In this document: positions 48,301 through 64,000 of the stretch, piece after piece
Position numbering within the stretch: position 1 is the first letter of the stretch
Layout: each line of letters opens with the position of its first letter
DNA from: Alitta virens
Taxonomy: Eukaryota > Annelida > Polychaeta > Phyllodocida > Nereididae
Assembly: GCA_932294295.1 (NCBI GenBank)
Contig: OW028575.1
Span: forward strand, 41,884,753 to 41,948,752
Length of the DNA: 64,000 nt
Direction: 5' to 3'
Made by a program: the position numbers and the translations under genes
Notes under the pieces: generated by a model
What the model saw: only the letters and a program-made list of their open reading frames with translations
Database searches by the model: none
Told to the model about the DNA's origin: nothing

Positions 48301-51300
48301 TCAACTTGAAGCGTGCCTTGGGAGGCATCAAGGGCATCTTGTCTCCCGACTGTTTCTGCCCTCCCAACAAACGGAGACGCACCTTGAGGCCTGAGTTTCC
48401 ACTTCGCGAGCTGCAGGAGGACACAACATAGGAACAACTGGAAGAAGAGTTTGTTTTTGTGCCATCAGACGATGTGGTTGAAGATGTAGGAAAGTCTGAT
48501 AAGGAACCAACGGACGAACTACAGTTGACCCGAGTGGAGGTGTCACTATCACTGTCATCACTTTGGCTGCTAACAGCATCTAAAGAACTCTTAGACTTAC
48601 GAAGATGGGGATGACCACTGATGCCTGAGCAGTACTTTTTTTTCTTCTTGTTGCATATCATACGAGGCATATCAGCACCATTTTGCTTCTTGGCTTTCTC
48701 ATAGCAGTCTCTCAGGAGGGCTGAAAAGCTCCCTTTCTTGCATTTCTCCAAACGGTCATTACTGGAGCCATCACTCTTACCAGCTCGGCAACCCATGCTC
48801 GAGTTTTTGCGACATCCCTTCAAGAAGGCTTTGCAGTAATTATTCCGACAGTATTTAACAGAAGGAAGATCGTCACTACAACTTTGATGCTGCTTAGGTT
48901 GGCAATTGACACTTGAGAAACCACAATTGCTGCTTATTCTGATTCTGGTAGGTGTTACAGGGTTAGCCGAAAGGGTAGAATTGGAGCAGTCAGCAAGGGA
49001 CTTGAGCTGGTGCAACAAACTGGAGATTGCTGAAGAGTCCACAGTGTCAGACGATTGTCCAGATATCATGGGATCTTTTGAAGCATTCAGCAAGACTGAA
49101 GAGCTTTGGCACGGGTCATCTAGACTGGATGTACAAGGTTTCCCCCCACATTTGCCCAACAACCAACTACCACTGGAATCATCACACGAGGTGGTGTCCA
49201 TTTTGGTTGCATCCGAATTGCTGGAGTCCATGGTGCCTGACAGAGTAGTTGTATCTCCCTCAGCCGATTCAGTAGATGTACTTGAAGAATCAGTTATAGA
49301 AGTACTGGCCAGGTCATCAGTCACATTCAAGTCTGAAGGTACATTCACAACTGTTGGTGTATTCAAAGTATTGTCAGCACTGGTTGTAGATAAATCAGGC
49401 AGGATGGGTGTGTTTAGGTCACCACTGGACACCCAGCCACAAGGTTTGTCCGCAGGTAAAGGAGATGTGTCAGATGTCTGGTCCAGCCAAGAACCACCAT
49501 CTGTGCTATCTTTGCCAAAAGGATCGTAGCCAGTGAAACCCGAAGGTTCCGTCTCCGACTCAGCGGTTGCAACTGTTGATTCCGTCTTTATCACTTCCAC
49601 CTGGGGGCTGCTTCTCGAGATGAATACAATGTCCTCATCATCGCTAGTTGCTTTGCCGCTTTCCTTGCCCCCGTTTTCATCTTCATCTCCACTGATGGTG
49701 GCTGGACTCATCCCAACAAAGATGAGGTCATCATCCTCCGACTTCATGACCATAGCACAATCATCGTCCTCTTCATCATCTGCAACAAAAATTACCTTCA
49801 GTTACGGCATTTATACATCGTGTATATGGTGCCCATATTAACATATGGCCAGTCTCATTGCAAATTACAGGTGAGGCTAGTCCTACAAATTTCATTGTAT
49901 GTAAATTTCACACAGCCCTCCAGACTGAGATGGTAGGAATGTTCAATGTTCCATGTTCAATATTCAATGCTGCTGGGTCTGAAGCTTAGTCAGCTTATTT
50001 GACCAGCTTACAGAATAACAGGTTTATATCAGCTGAAGATAATTTAATTTGACTATTTTCAAATTAAATAATAATACTGCAATAATAACTCCCAAGGGAT
50101 TGATATTTTAGGTGAGCAACTCCTCATGCTGCGCTCATGCAAGTAAATCATCAATGTTGTGACTGCACAAGTTGAATAATAATTATAGATGATGGTGTCA
50201 TCAAGAGTTCATGAGACATCAAAATGAAAATTCAAACACATTTTAAAATCTACTTGCCACTTTAACATAAAAAAAATAACTAATTCTACACATTTCCCGA
50301 GAGGAACAGAATCACAGCACCTATACCCTGCTGCCACAATACCTATTCACCTCAAAGGAGTCACCTAAGGACATGGCTGAGTAAATCTACCTGTGCATTT
50401 GGTCAAAAATTCCCTGATAAAAGACTGGCACAGCTAATCCATGACTACATGCACAACGCTACTGAAATAAACTGTATAGGAAAAAAAAATCTTCAGAACA
50501 ACCCAGTTTCCTGGTGACCTATTAGCCTAGAAGAAAAACCATTAACCTCTTCCACACAATCAAAGATTTTTAATTCTGTAGATTATACCAAATTACCAAG
50601 ACAATAATATAAATAAATGTAGGACGCCCTTTTCTAAGTTTCTTTGTTATAATGGCAAAAACAAGAGAGGACATTAATGATATATCCTACCATATAATTC
50701 ATATCTTGATAGTGACCGGTGGTAATCGGGTAATTGTAGGAAGTTCAATTTAAAATAACTTTACTTGCAATGCTGTAATTTCTGTTCTGCTTCGATGCAT
50801 AATCATGTTGAATTGCAATTAACACTTGCTGGGGTGCAGGCAAGTCCAATTGACACTTGATTCACACCTGTCATCAATTAAGCAACTTCCTACTTGTAAT
50901 TCAGCACAGTTCAATTGATATTTAGGATTGTACAAGGCCATTTAAACACTTTCCCAGTATCTCAATACAGTAAAATGCACGCTGTATCGAATATAAAAAA
51001 AAAACGGCGTGGCCATACCGGTATTTGTATCGGAAGCAGTGCACCAGTATAATTGATAAATATCATAACAGTATGGAGCACTAGCGAGTTGACCCATCTC
51101 TTCAGGCAGTGAGTTAACCACTGAAATTGGTAATGATTTAACTTTTTTTTTTCCAAGTGAGTTGGTTAGTGAGCTGGGCGAGTTGACCCAATAATTGTGG
51201 TGAGTTGACAACATGACGGCATTGAGTTGACACAACGGCAGCAAGTCAACCATTATTTTTGTGGTAACGAGCAAGTTGTTGAGATGTGAGGTTTATCATT

Positions 51301-52362
51301 ATAGAGCATTCAATCAAACTGATTACATTTCACACAGGAGATTTATGGAAGTCTTGATGTGGTGTCATGCTGTTATAAGAAGCTCTGGCCAATCTCTATA
51401 AGTTTGTTTGCCCAAATAATTGTTGATTCCAGGGAGGGTAAAGATTAAATGGATACCAGAATATCAGCAAGTTTTATATATTTTAATTTAGTGGCCCTCT
51501 CCTCACCCACTAGATCACTGCAACTTTGAGCCCTTATTTCCATGTCACATGGTCAGTTTTGGTGGGTTGCCTTGACTTATGCAGTTTGATTGAACAAACA
51601 GTAACATCAAATCCTAGAAACTAAAAGAAAGGAACAACAACCTCCCCCTGCAAGCATCCTTATCCAGTGTACTGAAATTAACTGAGTAGGCAGAACTAAT
51701 GCCATGGATCACAGTGACCCCTTCTGGCCTGAGTCTGTCGGCTCGTGATATAATCTACAATGACAATGTACTGGGAGCACTGGGGAGATCCAGTTCAGTC
51801 AACTGGTGCGTACGTACATTGCAAAGAAATTTTACTTCATGTTACAATTAGCATTAGTTATCGCAAGATCCCAAACAACCACTTTCAACCATTAAATGCA
51901 CACGAACAAGTTACGCGAGTTCCAAAACAAATGTTGTTTATTTTTGTGAGCCTGCCCTGGACCTTGTCTGGTGAATCAGCCAGCCAGATTTGGATTCAAT
52001 GAATTGCAGCTGACAATGACAAATTACATAGAGGAATGAACGTACATTCGATAATCCCACCCATCAAAAATGATCGAACTGCGTATGATTCGTTAGGCAG
52101 CCTCGTTGGCACAATAGGCAGGTTGGATACAAGCAAAGCAAGACAAAGTGTATGATTTTTCTTCCCTCACTCCACAACAGATCCACACACGAGATCATTT
52201 TCGATCCCGATTGATCAAACCGTGTCACCAAACCCCTAAATAGCTGACCATAATTGTCCCGCAGTACTTCTTATACAATTTCCTGTATTACTTACCGTCA
52301 GACTCCAAGACGATACAGCTATTTTCAGTTTTGATCTCTCCTGACGAACTATCCACGTCCAT
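36353..52362 (-). CDS. SIM-RING-like-PARP protein, predicted mono-ADP-ribosyltransferase (8 exons)
   Basis: Coding exons: 52296-52362, 48140-49779, 47745-47793, 42154-42314, 40551-40688, 39620-39768, 37315-37478 and 36353-37065. They total 3081 bases and encode 1026 residues; all introns are GT/AG and in phase. The start is ATG 52360-52362; an upstream ATG at about 52380 opens another frame. Residues 16-76 are acidic with three SUMO-interaction-like hydrophobic cores (CIVLE 16-20, LIFV 41-44, IVFI 73-76). Residues 77-520 are Ser/Thr-rich. At 530-579 a Cys/His module (C530, C533, C545, H549, C552, C555, C574, C579) resembles the first RING of RBR ligases such as RNF216, followed by LRQTLPTILVEILEERLDKE. 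The PARP domain runs from about 686 to 1015 with H760 (LLFHGTS), Y792 (GSYFARD) and I998 (KIIVIF), an H-Y-I triad that in PARP7, 11 and 12 means mono-ADP-ribosylation. A Ser/Pro-rich insertion of about 145 residues (807-951) interrupts it. Ligase activity is unproven. Confidence 0.87.
38660..39050. repeat. Diverged tandem duplication, unit about 215 bp
   Basis: The segment from about 38670 (TTTTGACAGCTGACATCAAAG) is repeated from about 38873 (ATTTGACAGCTGACATTATCAAAG). Shared phrases include GCATAACTTC(C/G)TCAAAAGTTGATCAA and GAAAGCCAGAA(C/T)GTCA(C/T)AGAAT. It lies in a PARP-gene intron. Confidence 0.75.
39151..39231. repeat. 13-bp GC-rich inverted repeat
   Basis: AAGAGGCCCCCGG at 39151-39163 is exactly complemented at 39219-39231. 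The surrounding 39100-39560 is more GC-rich than the rest of the intron and holds CCAAT-like sequence, so an alternative promoter or a small MITE is possible. Confidence 0.6.
41089..42070. mobile_element. DNA transposon derivative with about 68-bp terminal inverted repeats
   Basis: The left arm 41089-41156 and right arm 42003-42070 are about 90% reverse complements, starting ATATATATGTAAGACTCAGATCGGGGGCC. Within each arm the phrase ATC(G/A)GGGGCC repeats three times. The 980-bp interior is T-rich with AGGCCTA motifs and has no transposase. The outer TA-rich ends hide the target duplication. It lies in the PARP intron just below exon 42154-42314. Confidence 0.8.
42579..42888. mobile_element. 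MITE with CTGTACACC ends and ACGATAC repeats
   Basis: CTGTACACC at 42579-42587 and GGTGTACAG at 42880-42888 are inverted. Inside, the motif (G/C)ATAC(A/G)ATA repeats on both sides of the centre. Similar direct sequences, ACC(T)AAAAAATACCA, flank it at about 42562 and 42889 and may be a target duplication of about 14 bp. Confidence 0.5.
42889..44368. other. PARP-gene intron stretch with G-rich runs and a 70-bp duplication
   Basis: No exon is seen. G runs lie at about 43239-43259 and 44164-44182. The sequence GAGACTCTCATTGAAAT..GCATCAATAATTTCCTCAAAAATTCA(C/G)CAATACAGCAAAAGATC occurs at 43888-43951 and again at 44186-44248 with three differences. Confidence 0.6.
44369..44762 (+). mobile_element. 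hAT-like MITE with near-8-bp target duplication
   Basis: The element starts CAGGGTTGGCAGAAATC and ends TTTTTACCAACCCTG. GAAAGCAG lies just before it (with one extra T) and GAGAGCAG just after. It is the better-preserved relative of 4037-4400, in opposite orientation, and carries no open frame. Confidence 0.7.
44763..47056. other. PARP-gene intron stretch
   Basis: AT-rich, with a C run of about 22 bases at 45003-45024. No exon, RNA gene or element with clear ends was found. Confidence 0.45.
47057..47340 (+). repeat. Exact tandem duplication of 142 bp
   Basis: 47057-47198 and 47199-47340 are identical base for base by eye, starting GCCATTTGCATGGACATATT and ending GGCAATCAGTGTA. The lack of any difference means the duplication is very young, or is an assembly artefact. 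It lies about 400 bases from exon 47745-47793 of the PARP-like gene. Confidence 0.92.
49780..52295. other. First intron of the PARP-like gene
   Basis: A 2.5-kb intron with no recognised exon or mobile element. The stretch 51090-51260 repeats the phrase GAGTTGAC(C/A) several times (GCGAGTTGACCC, GTGAGTTGACAACA, TTGAGTTGACACAA), a small degenerate repeat. Confidence 0.45.
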
Positions 52363-54114
52363 CCTGTTCTCCTGTCCATGTACATCGCAGGTTGACCTAG
52401 TTAGCAATGATTGGTCCAAGCGCCATCTTGCGTATTTCACAAACATGCCTTGGGCTGTTCCAGATATTGTCCAACCATATACAATCTACTACTACTAGGC
52501 GATCGTCTTTGGTCCATGGACGTCCAGTCATGCCCTCATGAGCATCCGTTTGCACGCATGAGGTTTTCAGGCATGACAGTATTTAATTAAATTCAGGGGC
52601 GCCATAGAACTTGGATTTGGTGGGACCCGAGCTGTCTATAAACATTCCTGTTAGAAATAATTTAAAACTATTGATAAAGCAATTGTAATGTTTAAGTGGA
52701 ATATATCATTTCTTAGTCACAGCCGATAATTACAGTCCTTTAATTACTATGTACAGTCCAAGAAACAAGGTGGGCAAGGTTGAACTTGGAAAAAAAAAGG
52801 GATATGGGGATTCCGGAAAAATTACACTCCAAACCTTTTTAGTTTGAACTTTCTAAGTTAGGTTCAGGCCGTGTTCAAGAATTTTGTTTTAGATGACCTT
52901 TTTGGGGTAGAAAGCCGTCGGAGCAATCCGGGGCTACAGTGTATCTTTGGGGGGGGGGGGGGGGGCTCGTAGACTTGGTCATCGCAGTCCCCATAATTAT
53001 GGAGTATAGTTGAGCCTGAATTTACACATGTAGTCTGAGTCTCTTGACTGGCTGGGGTAACATGTATTGTGTTTTAATTGTAATGTAGTGCTTAAATTTA
53101 AAGATATGCATGTCTAGTCTCATGGTGTTATCTTTTGACACAAGGAGGAGCTCTTTAGCAACGTCTATTTTTAGAAAATCAGCGCATGCGGTGCTGCCCT
53201 CTGTTAGTCTATTGCAGATCAATACAACCTGGCAGTGGCAGCTGCTGCAGCTGAAATGGTCTGGGCAGGGTTTGGGAGGTCAGTGGCTGTCAGCTCGACC
53301 TTGCCAAATTTGTGATACTATATGCTGAGCTACTATGCAGCACAAGGATATAGGATATAGGCCTGAATGAATTCAATTCAAATTTGTGAGCAGCCCAAAG
53401 GATGAACAACGAGCTTGCAATCTTTGAGTGTGAGTATCCAGGGGGACTGAGTGAGGTCGTGAGGGGGTACTGTTAATTGGATCCATATAACATGGCTCAA
53501 AATAACCACAGAATCCGGTTGTTCCAATCTGAGACAAGCCAAGTTCCAAAACTAGAGTATCTAAACCTTTTTTAATATCCACTTGTTTTTTTTCCATAGT
53601 TTTTAATGTCATGGAGAAACACAAAGTAGTTATAAATTTACCAAAAAGTCAAAAGCCGAACTTTCTACATAAAAACCCCTCTCCGTACAAAATAACTTGA
53701 AGTTTCCTATTTCTGCAATGATAATTTTTTGCCATTTTTTTTATCATTACAGCCATTTGTTATGGTCACAGAGAAGCAGCAGATAATACAAAGGAAAAAA
53801 GAGCAAATTTCAAGTTATTTCTCCCAGAAGTGGTTTTATCATCTAGGAAGTAGGGATTTGGCTTGTTGCTATCATTCTTGTCGATTAAGTGCTGCTCCAT
53901 GCCATTTTAATATGGAAAAATATGCCCAAAAACCAAGTGGACATTTATTATGATTCCTAGTATAACTAGTTTTGCAAATTAATGCTGGCAGGTGGTTGCA
54001 TATATACACACAAGAACAGCTAGGTTTAGGTAATAATAGGCAAGCATGATCAAACATATTTGATTAATGCATAATTGTTTTCTTCTTCAGACAAGAGACC
54101 CACATATCCAGACA
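52363..54114. other. Divergent intergenic region between PARP-like and FkbM-type genes
   Basis: The minus-strand PARP-like gene and the plus-strand methyltransferase gene face away from each other here. A G run lies at about 52949-52966. A strong acceptor, TTCTTCTTCAG, ends at 54090, 25 bases before the methyltransferase ATG, so a 5' non-coding exon of that gene probably lies in this region. It cannot be placed. Confidence 0.45.
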
Positions 54115-55128
54115 ATGATTCGGCTTCGGAGATCACGGCTCCTCATAATGACAGGAATTTGTATTTGCTTGTTTGGCTTGTTTGCCCGAACAGCAATGGA
54201 CCTGGAAACGTTTCGCTATTTGAGCTGTGTACTTGGACTCGGACCAGCTGATAGCCTTGGGCGTGGACCTGATGACATTGACATGGACCAATGGTGCAAC
54301 ATTTACAGTCTCAGTAGAATCCCTCGTCGTTCTATAAGCAACTGTCTTCCCCTCCCTACAGAGCCATACCCACTTATCTGCATCCATGACCCTGCCAATG
54401 ATATATTCATTTCGGCTTCTATTGACATGGGTCGCACTTGGGAACCAGAGATTGTCACTCGTGTTAAAGAAATTCTCGATGAGGACCCACGACTGGGATT
54501 CCTTGACATTGGTGCCAACATAGGACAATTCAGTTTGTTAGCAGCCAGGATGGGCCGCCATGTTGTGGCTGTGGAAGCATATATTCGGCATGTAGAAATG
54601 ATTCACAAATCTCTTGTCCTTAATCAACTTGAAGAGAACTTCACTCTGATTTACAATGCAGTTTCGGATGAGCACAACACTGTCGCTCTTTCATTTAAAA
54701 AAGAAAACATGGGTGCCATTCAAGTTATTGAATCCAATTTTCGCTCAGAGGCCATCCCTAGACTTGCAATTAATGAATGCTTAGGAACCGGGAGCCATGT
54801 CAACACAATCACAATGGATGATCTCCTCGAAGTCATTAACTTCGACCATGCCATTATTAAACTAGATATTGAAGGCTATGAGCCCAGAGTAATGACTCAA
54901 TCAGCTCTTTTGCTGTCTCGCATACACATACCTTACATTATAACTGAATGGGCAATACTGCGAGAACAGCAACAGGAGTACCAAGTAGAGCTGGTTCACA
55001 GTATGCTCGATATCATGTCAAGCCATGGATATGTGCCATTTATGATCAATGACATTGACAGGCTAAATACAAGTCGGTGGCGCAGTTGGCCAAACGATGT
55101 GCTGTGGAAACTCAAGCGAAAGCAATGA
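54115..55128 (+). CDS. FkbM-type methyltransferase, membrane-anchored
   Basis: One uninterrupted coding exon encodes 337 residues from ATG 54115. An in-frame ATG at 54067 is also open, but a polypyrimidine tract plus TTCTTCAG ending at 54090 looks like a splice acceptor, so the later start is preferred. Residues about 9-24 (LLIMTGICICLFGLFA) form a likely signal anchor, giving a type II topology with the catalytic part in the Golgi or ER lumen or outside the cell. The FkbM (Methyltransf_21) domain spans about 105-310: SAM-binding motif I FLDIGANIG (129-137), the acidic end of strand 2 in VVAVEA (150-155), and the later motif AIIKLDIEGYEP. Family members methylate sugars or small molecules on oxygen; the substrate here is unknown. 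AATAAA hexamers lie at 55636, 55798 and 55821. Confidence 0.88.
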   Translation: MIRLRRSRLLIMTGICICLFGLFARTAMDLETFRYLSCVLGLGPADSLGRGPDDIDMDQWCNIYSLSRIPRRSISNCLPLPTEPYPLICIHDPANDIFISASIDMGRTWEPEIVTRVKEILDEDPRLGFLDIGANIGQFSLLAARMGRHVVAVEAYIRHVEMIHKSLVLNQLEENFTLIYNAVSDEHNTVALSFKKENMGAIQVIESNFRSEAIPRLAINECLGTGSHVNTITMDDLLEVINFDHAIIKLDIEGYEPRVMTQSALLLSRIHIPYIITEWAILREQQQEYQVELVHSMLDIMSSHGYVPFMINDIDRLNTSRWRSWPNDVLWKLKRKQ

Positions 55129-55908
55129 ATCGGTACGGAGGAATGTCCCCTCCAGTTGCTGCGGTCTTCCGAGAACTATTCATGCAAGCAAACTATGCAT
55201 TTAACCCAAGGAACATTTCCTGCCATGCATATTTCCAAGAATTTCCTTAATGTTCTAGTCATCATTGACACACAGGTTGCAAACAAGAGTGTGCTTAAAG
55301 AGTTGCTCGTAATGTAATGCATTACCATTAAGTTCCCACAACTTCCCATTAGTTACCTCAAACCAAACATTCCAGTTATCCCACCACACTTGAATTACAC
55401 AGTATTATCCTATGTTTGTATTCCACCTTTTAATTCCCAAACATTCCCAATCCAAATAAGACAAAACCATTTTAAATTTTTCGAACTTATTTTATTACAA
55501 AGAATATCGTAAACATGAAATCTTATGATAAGTGAAGCTACTCACAATGAAAACTGAACAAATCATTAGTTCTATGTACAATGAAATCAGGTTGACAAAT
55601 AAGTTTCTCAAACTTACTTAATGTATTATTTCAACAATAAATTTGCAACAACTGTCATTACCAGTCAAAAAACAATCATGTAACAAATTAGATCATGTTC
55701 CACAAACAAGCTCTTACAACAATTTAAAAAAAAAACCTTTTGATTTTAAATCGACAATCTAGTAATCCATCAGATCTGCAAAAATACCTTAGAGGTTAAT
55801 AAACATTCAAGTGTCATCCTAATAAAATTTTTACTTCATCATATATTGACTTGGTATCATTTTCTGATATTTAAGTATGAAAGGCAATAAAAGCATTTTA
55901 TTTAAGTA
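55129..55908 (+). other. Probable 3' untranslated region of the methyltransferase gene
   Basis: AT-rich sequence with no open frame of interest and three AATAAA signals (55636-55641, 55798-55803, 55821-55826). The region ends at a Tigger-like element. Confidence 0.45.
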
Positions 55909-56633
55909 CAGTAACCTCCATATATCGCGCTGCTTGGGGGACATAATATCACAACAGCGATATAGCAGAGGTTCTCTAATTAACGCGGTCGATACTGCCA
56001 TGCCCCCTAGCGGGTATTTACGTCGTGCTCGCTCAACGGAACGATCGCAATTAGGCCTGTCAAGCCATTGTTACACAATAGCAATTAAGATCATAAGATG
56101 TCCAGTTATCCACAACAGCATAAAAACAGTGGTTTTAAATGTTAAGGAGTCCTATGTATTGATGAATTAGCAATAACAAAACCTTTGTAATGAGAACTGG
56201 ATAATAGTACTGGATTAAGCAAGGATTAATGGTTTATCTTTTAATATATTTACATGTGTGTATATTTGTTATTCATAATTTAAAAAAGAAAATCAGTTAC
56301 TCTGCACAGCAGACATTCTGCATCAAAAAGGGCAATTCCTTTACGATCTGTGGCTTGATTATGTATAATTGCACTACACATTAGTTCACAACTGTCACTT
56401 GACAGATTAGTTCAAACACTCTAGTAAGCTATGGAAGGAGTTACTAGCAATCCAAAACAAAGGATTATTCAGCAAAATGTTCAACACAAGACGATGCAAT
56501 GTTGCGCGTGGACGCAATCACTATTACATAACCAGTGATTACATAATCCAAGGCTGGTAAGCTGGGGGACATGTGGGTACCGCGAATAACTGAGGTTCGC
56601 GTTAATTAGAGGCGATATAGGAAGGTCTAACTG
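55909..56633 (+). mobile_element. Tigger/pogo-like MITE, copy 1
   Basis: The left end CAGTAACCTCCATATATCGC is preceded by TA (55907-55908). The right end, reverse-complemented, reads CAGTTAGACCTTCCTATATCGCC and is followed by TA (56634-56635). Both ends carry the GGGGGACAT block inside, as in Tigger/pogo elements. The interior has no transposase. It lies between the methyltransferase gene and the PIWI 3' end. Confidence 0.7.
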
Positions 56634-56958
56634 TACCTTGGATAACAAGCTAATACTTAAGCAGCACCAACAGCAATGGCAAATATCATCAATGGATCAC
56701 CTAAGACTAAAATAAGTATCCTGTAACTTGTACAAGAACTTGCTACCAAATAAATCAAACCACTAACAGTATGATTATAGAAAAGGTACAAAAATACTTA
56801 ACGTCTAGAAATCTGGTTAATCCATGCCATATAATCATGGCAACAGTCTCAGTCTTATTATAAGACCCTTTCACAGGCCAATTGTTGGGCCCTTCCCAGG
56901 TGTACTGTAGACGACCCAAGCCAAGCTTGACCAGGCCAGGGTCATTCAGTGTCAGCAT

Positions 56959-63908
<6,950 letters not shown>

Positions 63909-64000
63909 CTGCAAATAGAGATGAAATTTTTACAAAATCATGACTGAATTGGTCAATTGGGAAATTCAGGCCTAACTGACTTAGCAATATGTCTCATATA

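Noticed and set aside
54067..54114. Upstream ATG as the methyltransferase start
   Set aside because: A convincing splice acceptor ends at 54090 between this ATG and the next in-frame one, so these codons are probably intron.

Overview
The window reads as nuclear DNA of a marine invertebrate deuterostome, most likely an echinoderm or a close relative. It has AT-rich intergenic sequence, intron-rich host genes with GT/AG junctions, a LINE carrying a 2A-like motif of the kind described from sea urchin non-LTR elements, BEL/Pao, Ty3/Gypsy and hAT elements, tRNA-derived SINEs and many small terminal-inverted-repeat elements. The species call is inference. Exon models below were built by hand from splice sites, reading phase and family similarity; every junction quoted keeps the frame.

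Layout. (1) 1-1080 holds degenerate short-period repeats whose orientation flips near 445. (2) 3583-12188, minus strand, is a complete ten-exon GDPD1-type glycerophosphodiester phosphodiesterase gene. Its introns hold two TTAA-flanked inverted-repeat elements, a tRNA-derived SINE and a perfect 72-bp inverted repeat. (3) About 13.0-32.7 kb is a transposon block: a dead LINE, a hAT-like transposase split by a SINE, a nearly intact BEL/Pao element with both LTRs and a GATTC target duplication, and a broken Ty3/Gypsy element cut by a SINE. (4) 36353-52362, minus strand, is an eight-exon gene for a predicted 1026-residue protein with acidic SUMO-interaction-like motifs, half a RING/RBR-like zinc module and a C-terminal PARP domain. 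(5) 54115-55128, plus strand, is an FkbM-type methyltransferase with an N-terminal membrane anchor, divergent from the PARP gene. (6) 56959 to beyond 63908, minus strand, is the 3' half of a PIWI gene with a complete catalytic tetrad; one intron holds a 3-kb tandem array whose monomers contain a hAT-like MITE.

The host genes share no obvious pathway (lipid, ADP-ribosylation/ubiquitin-type, methyl transfer, piRNA). The strongest candidates for something undescribed are the RING-like/PARP protein with a long insertion carrying two CtBP-type motifs, and the transposon-derived array inside the PIWI gene. Six SINE insertions from two families have clear target duplications, and all six lie in the same orientation.
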